Source: CALGLS01 sp047626155
GTDB taxonomy: Bacteria; Bacteroidota; Bacteroidia; Chitinophagales; Saprospiraceae
Direction: 5' to 3'
Assembly (NCBI GenBank): GCA_047626155.1
Contig: JBLHRR010000101.1
Location: forward strand, 1-20,464
DNA: 20,464 nucleotides
Shown one piece after another: positions 14,919 through 20,464 of this stretch. Position numbers and translations under genes: made by a program. How positions within the stretch are numbered: position 1 is the first letter of the stretch; the number at the start of each line of letters is the position of its first letter. The notes below the pieces were generated by a model that saw only the letters and a program-made list of their open reading frames with translations, did no database searches and was not told the origin of the DNA.

Positions 14919-15731
14919 ATGAACGAGAAGATTAAGTATAGCATAGCCCTTGCCGCTTTTTATCTATCCCTCATAGGAGGATTATTTGCGCAAAGCCCCT
15001 ACGAACTGAACTGGAAAAAAGAAGCACTTTGGCTCGGGCTTTCTGCTGCAGGAGATGTGTCTGCCATTATCATTGCGGCCAATACCGATGCTTTAACCGA
15101 GGAAGCAGTCGCTCAGTTGGACAAAAATGACATCAACAGCTTTGATAGAATAGCAGTGAATTACAATTCCAAACAAGCTCAGGATCTCAGTGATATCGTT
15201 CAATATACTTCTTACGCCCTCCCTTCTTTGTTTTTATTAAACGAGAGAATCCGAAAAGATTATTTAACACTGGGCGTAATGGGGCTGGAGGCATTTTTGA
15301 CAAATGCGGCTTTTACCTCACTCACAAAATTGACTGTAAAAAGAGTCCGACCCTTTGCTTATAACCCTGATATAGCTTTAGAGGATAAAACAAGATTGCA
15401 CAGCCGAATGTCTTTCTATTCGGGGCATACCTCCACCGTTGCTACACTCTCTTTCTTCAGTGCAAAAGTGTACAGCGACTATTTCCCGGAGAGTAAATGG
15501 AAGCCCGTCGTTTGGTCGGTAGCTCTTGTTCTTCCCGTCGTTAACGGTTGTCTAAGAGTAAGAGGTGGGAAGCATTTTCCAACGGATGTTATCACTGGAT
15601 ATATCGCTGGAGGGTTGGTTGGTTATCTCGTTCCCCATTTTCATAAAAAGAAAAATAAAGACAAGAATCAGAAAGTTGATTTTTCGCTATTTGGCGGAGG
15701 TGATACATTAGGGCTGCTGATGACTTGGTAA
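14919..15731 (+). CDS. PAP2-superfamily membrane phosphatase
   Basis: PAP2 enzymes remove phosphate from lipids such as phosphatidate or undecaprenyl diphosphate at the membrane. The catalytic signature is complete: K137-x6-R144-P145 (KLTVKRVRP), S168-G169-H170 (FYSGHTS) and R213-x5-H219-x3-D223 (CLRVRGGKHFPTD), in which H170 and H219 are the catalytic pair. A signal-like N-terminus (MNEKIKYSIALAAFYLSL) is followed by several hydrophobic segments, and the C-terminal tail is basic. At 270 residues it is normal for Bacteroidota members, which often have an N-terminal export signal. The next gene starts 85 bases downstream in the same direction, so they are probably cotranscribed. The substrate cannot be told from sequence. 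Confidence 0.88.
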   Translation: MNEKIKYSIALAAFYLSLIGGLFAQSPYELNWKKEALWLGLSAAGDVSAIIIAANTDALTEEAVAQLDKNDINSFDRIAVNYNSKQAQDLSDIVQYTSYALPSLFLLNERIRKDYLTLGVMGLEAFLTNAAFTSLTKLTVKRVRPFAYNPDIALEDKTRLHSRMSFYSGHTSTVATLSFFSAKVYSDYFPESKWKPVVWSVALVLPVVNGCLRVRGGKHFPTDVITGYIAGGLVGYLVPHFHKKKNKDKNQKVDFSLFGGGDTLGLLMTW

Positions 15732-15816
15732 TAAATAACAGCAGCTTGGTATAATTAGAGTTGGGTGCGATTTTTAGCTCCCCGCTCATTCAAAAGTTAA
15801 AATAAAAAACCTGTAC

Positions 15817-18800
15817 ATGAAAAACAAATTACCCCATTTGACCCTGATGCTTTTCTTTCTCATTGCTACGAACCTTGTTGCTCAGGAAGAAAACAAAGAC
15901 CATAGTCTGTATCTGCTGAGCAATTTGGAAAACCTCTCCGCCACCGCTCCAGAGTTGGACGCTATCCAAGCGGTCTTGGAAAAAGAAAACAACGACTTTA
16001 CAATTTTGATAAATGGAGACTTCGTAGATCGAAATGGCCTCGGCGTAAAACCAGAAGAGGGCGACCTCGATAAACTGGACCGTCTGATAAATATCGTTGG
16101 AGAAAAAGGAAGAGTCGTTTTTATACCCGGTGATCGGGAGTGGGATAACGGAGGCAAACGCGGCCTCAAAAAAGTGAAAGCCCTGGAGCGTTACCTCGAA
16201 TCGAAATTGGGAAAAGGAAAAGTCATTTATCCGCAAGGAGGTTGTCTTGGACCGGAGGTGATTGATATCGGAGATAAGCTGCGAATCGTGGCTGTGAATA
16301 CCCAATGGTTTGTCGAAGAGGAGATTGGCCCTGAAGAAGAGGATGCCGATTGTGGCTTGTTGAATGAAACAGAATTTTGGTTTGAAATAGAAGACCTGAT
16401 GGGGGATTCTGAAAATAGAAACGTGGTTATTGCCGGGCATCATCCGGTTTTATCCTATGGTCAGTATGCTGGTTATAAATTGGGAAAGCAACATTTATGG
16501 CCACCTATTGTCGGTACTTTTATCGCCTCTTACCATCAGGGGGTTGGTGGTAAAAAAGATTTGACGCAAAAAAACCTTAAACATTATTCCAGCAGAGCGC
16601 AGGGATTAATACAACGGTACCCCGGCTGTATTTTTGTTTCCGGCCATGAGCACGATACGCAGCTTTTGTACGAAGACGGAACCTACCACATCAACAGTGG
16701 CGCTATCGCTGAAGGCCGTCCGGTAGGAAGAGGAGAGCAAACGATTTACAGACAAAAGAAAGCAGGTTTTGCAAAGCTTGTTTTTGAAAACGATGGCTCC
16801 GTTGTTATGAATGCTTACGAAATTTCTAACCGAAAAGATATTAAATCTACTTATGTAAAAGAGTTGTTTTCTTCTCCTTGTGGGAATGTAAAGACGAATA
16901 TTTTGACCAATAGAATGCATATCCCCTGCATCGGAGAGGTTTCGACAGAACCTTCCACAACCGAAGGGAAAACTACCGCAACCGTTATTGCAGGAGAACA
17001 ATATAAAGGCAATTTTTTCAAAAATACCATTTTGGGAAAACACTATCGGACTACTTGGGCCCAACCTATTTCCAATATGCCTTATCTGGATTTGGACACC
17101 GTACACGGAGGGCTGGCGCCTTACTCAAAAGGTGGTGGAGCGCAAACCGTTTCTCTGAAATTCAAATCAGGAGATGGTCAGATATTCGCTTTTCGATCTG
17201 TAAACAAAACTCCTACAAAAAGGATGGATAAGGATTTGAAGCCAGGGCTCTTTGGTTATGTTACACAAGATAAAACGTCTCATCAACATCCTTTTAGCTC
17301 TACGATTCTTGGGCCGATGATGGATAGTTTGGACCTGCCGCACTCCATGCCTAAGTTGTACTTAATGCCGGATTCTCCAAAATTAGGTGTTTTTCGAGAG
17401 GAGTTTGCAGGGATGTTCGGAACCTTGGAGTTGAAACCCAAAGGAAAGAAAAAGAAGAGAGCAGGTTTTGAAGGTGCCGATGATGTGGAAAGTACCATGC
17501 AGGTTTACCGGAAGTTGATAGACGATAATGACAATAAAATAGATGTAGAGAAATTTGTCCGCGCCCGAATATTTGACATCTGGGTTTCTGATTGGGATCG
17601 CCATTTTAACAATTACAAGTGGTTGGCTTACGAAGACGGAAAGAAGACGACTTACACTCCTTTTCCTAAAGATAGGGATAAAGCACTTTCGCTCTATCAG
17701 GGCGTTTACTGGCTGATCGAAGTTTTCCATATTCAAAAAGACAAAACCAATTTCAGAAAGAATTTCTATGGGTTGAAATATCTAAATTTTAAGAACAAAA
17801 CCATGGATCGCTGGCTGGCAAATACCTACGACGCAGCAGATTGGGAGGCGGCCGTTAATGACTTTGTAAACACCATGTCGGATGAAGCGATAGCAGAGGG
17901 CATAGCAAATCTGCCGCCCGAAGCTCAGGGACTTGTTCGGGAACGTATAACAGAGGTACTACAAGCGAGAAGAAAGAAGTTGCCGGAGGTGATGAAGCGC
18001 TACTATAAGAAGCTGGCAAAGTATATTGACTTGATGGGCTCCAATTCGAGAGAGTTGTTTGAAATGACTCGTCTGGAGAATGGAGATGTTCAGGCTACCA
18101 TTTATAAATTGAAAAAAAGCGGAAAGAAAGGAAAGAAGATTTACGACCGTCTTATTAAGAGAAAGGAAACCAAAGAGATTCGTTTGCATGGCTTAGGTAA
18201 GAAAGATCAATTCCTAATTAAAGGTGAAGCGAATAAAAGCATCCTGATCAGAGTGATGGGAGGCAAGGGCGCAGATCAGGTAGAAGACCAATCCAAAGTA
18301 CGCGGTCTTAAGAAAATGACAAAGGTATATGACAAGCGCGGACAAGATGAACTGAAACTCGGTAAGGAAGCGAAAAAAGAAAATACCCACGAAATCCTAA
18401 GTTTTGAAAGTGATAACTTCTTTAATTATAATTATTTCAAAATTTTCCCGGTTGCTGGCTATAACGCGGATGACGGATTCATACTCGGCGTAAATGGAAA
18501 CTATGTTAAGCAAGGATTTGATAAACCTGACTTTGCGCAAAAATACAATTACAATGCTTCCATGACCACGAGAGGTAACTATAACTTCGGCTTGAATGCG
18601 ACGTACCGACATGTCATTCATAAATGGGATGGCCTTGTAGGGATTTCCTTAGCCAGTGTAGATAGATCCTTCCGGAATTTCTATGGCCTCAGCAATGAAA
18701 ACGTCATTAACCATGACTTGAGAGACGATGATTTTTACGAAAATGATATGAGTTCCTTAAACGCAAATTTGGGATTAACTCGAACTTTTATGAATAAGTC

Positions 18801-19485
18801 TTCTTTCGCGATTACGGCGGTAGTGGATGCTAGAGATGTAGAAGTGGAAGCAGAAGAAGGGGAGCCATCGGCCTATGACGGTATTGATGAAGGGAATGGA
18901 TTAGGGAAGACAACTTTGTTTGGGCCACAGTTGAAATTAAATATTGACATGCGAAATAGTGGTACTCTTCCAACAAAAGGACTACAATTTAAAGCAGCCA
19001 ATTTTACTTTTTTCAATACTGATGAATCTTTTGGAAGAGGAGGGCGGTTTTCTACAGACCTATCCGTCTTTTTTACAACAGGCGTCCGAGTTCCGGTGAC
19101 GCTTGGTCTCAGAGGTGGCGCGATTTCTTCCTATGGAGATGTTCCATTTTATTACAAAGCATACCTCGGTCAGCAAGGTAATTTCAGAGGCTTTTTGAAA
19201 AATCGTTTTGGAGGGGATACTGCGGCTTATTTGAATACAGATCTCCGGTTTAATTTTGGAGATGTGGTTACAAAAGTAGTTCCTTTTCAGTACGGCATCT
19301 TCGGTTTGTTTGATACCGGACGGACTTGGCGGGAAGGGGAGAGCTCTGATAGATTGCATTATGCCTATGGAGGCGGGATTTTTATTGTGCCGTACGTCGA
19401 AAGTTATAACCTTACTTTTACAGGTGCGCAAAATAATGATGGCGACTTTTTGTTTACGTTTCAGGTGGGCTTCTTTTTGCGGTAG
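15817..19485 (+). CDS. Metallophosphoesterase fused to a BamA/TamA-like outer membrane barrel
   Basis: A signal peptide (residues 1-22) leads into a calcineurin-like phosphoesterase domain (~28-350). Its metal motifs are GDFVD (67-71), GDREWD (105-110), GHHP (207-210) and GHEHD (276-280). A long middle region (~350-860), partly basic, follows. The last ~320 residues are a surface-antigen/BamA-type beta-barrel with GTLPTKGLQFKAANFTFF, LGQQGNFRGFLKNRFGG and FGLFDTGRTWREG. The 1222-residue length and order fit the two-part family in Bacteroidota, placed in the outer membrane with the phosphoesterase domain facing the periplasm or the outside; its role is unknown. Two expected residues are missing: the first motif has LLSNLEN where an Asp-containing GDAG is usual, and the third has Arg in place of the His of GNH(D/E), so activity is doubtful. 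The downstream terminator closes the unit. Confidence 0.85.
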   Translation: MKNKLPHLTLMLFFLIATNLVAQEENKDHSLYLLSNLENLSATAPELDAIQAVLEKENNDFTILINGDFVDRNGLGVKPEEGDLDKLDRLINIVGEKGRVVFIPGDREWDNGGKRGLKKVKALERYLESKLGKGKVIYPQGGCLGPEVIDIGDKLRIVAVNTQWFVEEEIGPEEEDADCGLLNETEFWFEIEDLMGDSENRNVVIAGHHPVLSYGQYAGYKLGKQHLWPPIVGTFIASYHQGVGGKKDLTQKNLKHYSSRAQGLIQRYPGCIFVSGHEHDTQLLYEDGTYHINSGAIAEGRPVGRGEQTIYRQKKAGFAKLVFENDGSVVMNAYEISNRKDIKSTYVKELFSSPCGNVKTNILTNRMHIPCIGEVSTEPSTTEGKTTATVIAGEQYKGNFFKNTILGKHYRTTWAQPISNMPYLDLDTVHGGLAPYSKGGGAQTVSLKFKSGDGQIFAFRSVNKTPTKRMDKDLKPGLFGYVTQDKTSHQHPFSSTILGPMMDSLDLPHSMPKLYLMPDSPKLGVFREEFAGMFGTLELKPKGKKKKRAGFEGADDVESTMQVYRKLIDDNDNKIDVEKFVRARIFDIWVSDWDRHFNNYKWLAYEDGKKTTYTPFPKDRDKALSLYQGVYWLIEVFHIQKDKTNFRKNFYGLKYLNFKNKTMDRWLANTYDAADWEAAVNDFVNTMSDEAIAEGIANLPPEAQGLVRERITEVLQARRKKLPEVMKRYYKKLAKYIDLMGSNSRELFEMTRLENGDVQATIYKLKKSGKKGKKIYDRLIKRKETKEIRLHGLGKKDQFLIKGEANKSILIRVMGGKGADQVEDQSKVRGLKKMTKVYDKRGQDELKLGKEAKKENTHEILSFESDNFFNYNYFKIFPVAGYNADDGFILGVNGNYVKQGFDKPDFAQKYNYNASMTTRGNYNFGLNATYRHVIHKWDGLVGISLASVDRSFRNFYGLSNENVINHDLRDDDFYENDMSSLNANLGLTRTFMNKSSFAITAVVDARDVEVEAEEGEPSAYDGIDEGNGLGKTTLFGPQLKLNIDMRNSGTLPTKGLQFKAANFTFFNTDESFGRGGRFSTDLSVFFTTGVRVPVTLGLRGGAISSYGDVPFYYKAYLGQQGNFRGFLKNRFGGDTAAYLNTDLRFNFGDVVTKVVPFQYGIFGLFDTGRTWREGESSDRLHYAYGGGIFIVPYVESYNLTFTGAQNNDGDFLFTFQVGFFLR

Positions 19486-19517
19486 GATGCTGATCAAAGA
19501 ATACTATTCTTAGAATT

Positions 19518-19559
19518 AAAATGCCTCCGTTTCGTAGGATTACGAAACGGAGGCATTTT
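19518..19559 (+). terminator. Strong hairpin terminator
   Basis: A 19-base perfect stem (19518-19536 with 19541-19559) around a GGAT loop ends in TTTTGTT. It lies 33 bases after the phosphoesterase/barrel stop. Confidence 0.85.
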
Positions 19560-19687
19560 GTTATGGCACTTAATGAAGGCTAGATTATCGGACTTTATGC
19601 TTACTTTTATTCAAAATGAGAAAACATGAAGAATACCGAACGCTCAATAAGCATTAAGCAGCCCGCGATCCACCACATTCGCTCACG
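19560..19687. other. Short spacer before the RAYT element
   Basis: No gene is visible between the terminator and the left inverted repeat. GCCCGCGATC at 19661-19670 repeats the start of the inverted repeat (19693-19702), which hints that the repeat unit extends further left than the 67 bases that can be matched. Confidence 0.5.
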
Positions 19688-19754
19688 CGTTCGCCCGCGA
19701 TCGCTCGGTAAATGCTCCTGTATTTAACCGAATCCTCCGGTGGCCTCTGGCCAC
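19688..19754. repeat. Left inverted repeat of the RAYT element
   Basis: These 67 bases match the reverse complement of 20398-20464 at about 59 positions. They contain GCGATCGC (19697-19704), an imperfect hairpin (TCGGTAAAT 19705-19713 with ATTTAACCGA 19722-19731) and a perfect GTGGCC-TCT-GGCCAC hairpin (19740-19754). Two hairpins per unit is the arrangement of REP-type repeats. Confidence 0.85.
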
Positions 19755-19809
19755 AAAAACAATAGAACTACAAAATCATAAACTATAAACCAATAAAACC
19801 ACAAAACCA

Positions 19810-20388
19810 ATGCGTTACAAAATATTCGATCAAAGCGGATTAAATTTTCTAACAATGACAGTAGTAGATTGGTTGGATGTTTTTACGAGAAAACAATATA
19901 AAGACCTGATCATAGAAAGTTTAAAATATTGCCAAGCAGAAAAAGGCTTGGTTATTTATGCTTATGTGATAATGACAAATCATATTCACCTTATCGCACA
20001 AGTAAAAGAAGGCCATAAGCTAAGCGATACCATACGAGATTTTAAAAGTTACACCGGAAAGGCATTAATAAAAATGATCGAGGGCAATAATAAAGAAAGC
20101 CGTCGAGAGTGGCTGCTGCGGCGTTTTGCTTATAATGCAAAACAGAATAAAGGAAAGAATCGGAAGTATCAATTTTGGAAAAGTGATAACCATCCGATAG
20201 CTTTGTTTACGCCAAAGGTGATTTGGCAAAAGATAAATTATGTTCATTTGAATCCAGTGGTTGAAGGGATCGTATCAAATCGGGAAGCATATTGTTATTT
20301 ATCAGCGCAAAATTATGCGAGAGAAGAAGGGATGCTGGAGGTGGAGTTGATGGATTTTTATGATGAGATTGGATATTTGGGGGCTTGA
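19810..20388 (+). CDS. REP-associated tyrosine transposase (RAYT, Y1/HUH family)
   Basis: HUH single-strand nucleases cut DNA at folded hairpins using one tyrosine. The HUH motif is H58-I-H60 (IMTNHIHLIAQ) and the catalytic tyrosine is Y144 in INYVHLNPVVEG, both in the positions expected of the IS200/RAYT group. DVFTRKQYKDLIIESLKYCQ in the N-terminal half and FWKSDNHPIALF before the Tyr are family-like. At 192 residues it is complete, with no frameshift, so it could be functional. Basic segments (around residues 96-120) probably bind the hairpin DNA. It is the only gene of the element, with no accessory resolvase or TnpB, as usual for RAYTs. Confidence 0.9.
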   Translation: MRYKIFDQSGLNFLTMTVVDWLDVFTRKQYKDLIIESLKYCQAEKGLVIYAYVIMTNHIHLIAQVKEGHKLSDTIRDFKSYTGKALIKMIEGNNKESRREWLLRRFAYNAKQNKGKNRKYQFWKSDNHPIALFTPKVIWQKINYVHLNPVVEGIVSNREAYCYLSAQNYAREEGMLEVELMDFYDEIGYLGA

Positions 20389-20397
20389 GTATTGGTA

Positions 20398-20464
20398 GTG
20401 GCCAGAGGCCACAGGAGGGCTCGGTTAAATGCTGGAGCATTTGCCGAGCGATCGCGGGTGGACG
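20398..20464. repeat. Right inverted repeat of the RAYT element
   Basis: It begins 10 bases after the transposase stop with the perfect hairpin GTGGCC-AGA-GGCCAC (20398-20412). A second hairpin follows, CTCGGTTAAATGCT paired with AGCATTTGCCGAG (20420-20448, with G-T pairs), then GCGATCGC (20448-20455). It runs to the end of the window. Confidence 0.85.

Larger units (their letters stand above)
19688..20464. mobile_element. RAYT element with paired terminal inverted repeats
   Basis: A Y1-type transposase gene lies between two 67-base inverted copies of a two-hairpin repeat. The transposase start is 56 bases from the left repeat and its stop 10 bases from the right repeat. This is the layout of a REP-associated tyrosine transposase, which is thought to move or process such repeats as single strands. 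The right copy touches the window end, so its full length is unknown. Confidence 0.8.

Noticed and set aside
15829..16443. 204-codon minus-strand frame opposite the phosphoesterase domain
   Set aside because: The opposite strand has a signal peptide and metal motifs; this frame is a by-product of codon use.

Overview
The window looks like a chromosomal segment from a member of the Bacteroidota, most likely Saprospiraceae-like. That placement is inferred from gene content and not from a marker gene. The supports are two secreted proteins ending in type IX secretion (T9SS) sorting domains, a permease fused to an M1 peptidase, a LytS-type kinase remnant, a metallophosphoesterase fused to a BamA-like barrel, an S23-type four-helix-bundle gene, the near absence of Shine-Dalgarno sites, and AT-rich intergenic DNA with TANNTTTG-like -7 boxes.

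Layout. Positions 1-4433 are a damaged region. On the minus strand is a chimeric gene whose first ~17 codons are the start of an ABC ATPase, joined in frame to the interior of an ABC-2 permease/M1 aminopeptidase. Facing it on the plus strand is a LytS-type kinase whose catalytic half is missing and which runs into the 3' end of a cytochrome c-type gene. The 414-base spacer between them holds three related GC-rich repeats. Positions 4476-8400 carry a secreted T9SS cargo protein (-), a di-heme cytochrome c peroxidase (+), a small membrane protein (-) and a DEAD-box RNA helicase (+), ending in a 130-base nested palindrome. Positions 8407-11794 hold a CotH-kinase-like T9SS cargo protein (-) and, beyond a spacer with four alternating copies of a ~16-base repeat, a stand-alone AAA ATPase with a PD-(D/E)XK-like C-terminus (+).

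Positions 11967-14494 (-) encode 4-hydroxy-2-oxovalerate aldolase and acylating acetaldehyde dehydrogenase. This enzyme pair turns 4-hydroxy-2-oxovalerate into pyruvate and acetyl-CoA, channelling acetaldehyde. Here the two genes are separated by an S23-type gene broken by two +1 frameshifts. Positions 14919-19485 (+) hold a PAP2 phosphatase and a large metallophosphoesterase/BamA-like outer membrane protein, probably cotranscribed and closed by a near-ideal hairpin terminator. Positions 19688-20464 are a complete RAYT-type element: a Y1/HUH transposase gene between 67-base imperfect inverted repeats, each carrying two small hairpins and a GCGATCGC core.

Most complete genes are ordinary housekeeping or secreted functions. 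The unusual material is structural: two gene fusions created by apparent deletions, a decayed S23 gene inside a metabolic pair, a RAYT element with intact ends, several unexplained palindromic or repeat clusters, and a phosphoesterase domain lacking two expected metal/catalytic residues. I see no convincing new multi-gene system. The best candidates for a second look are the RAYT element and the repeat cluster in front of the ATPase gene.
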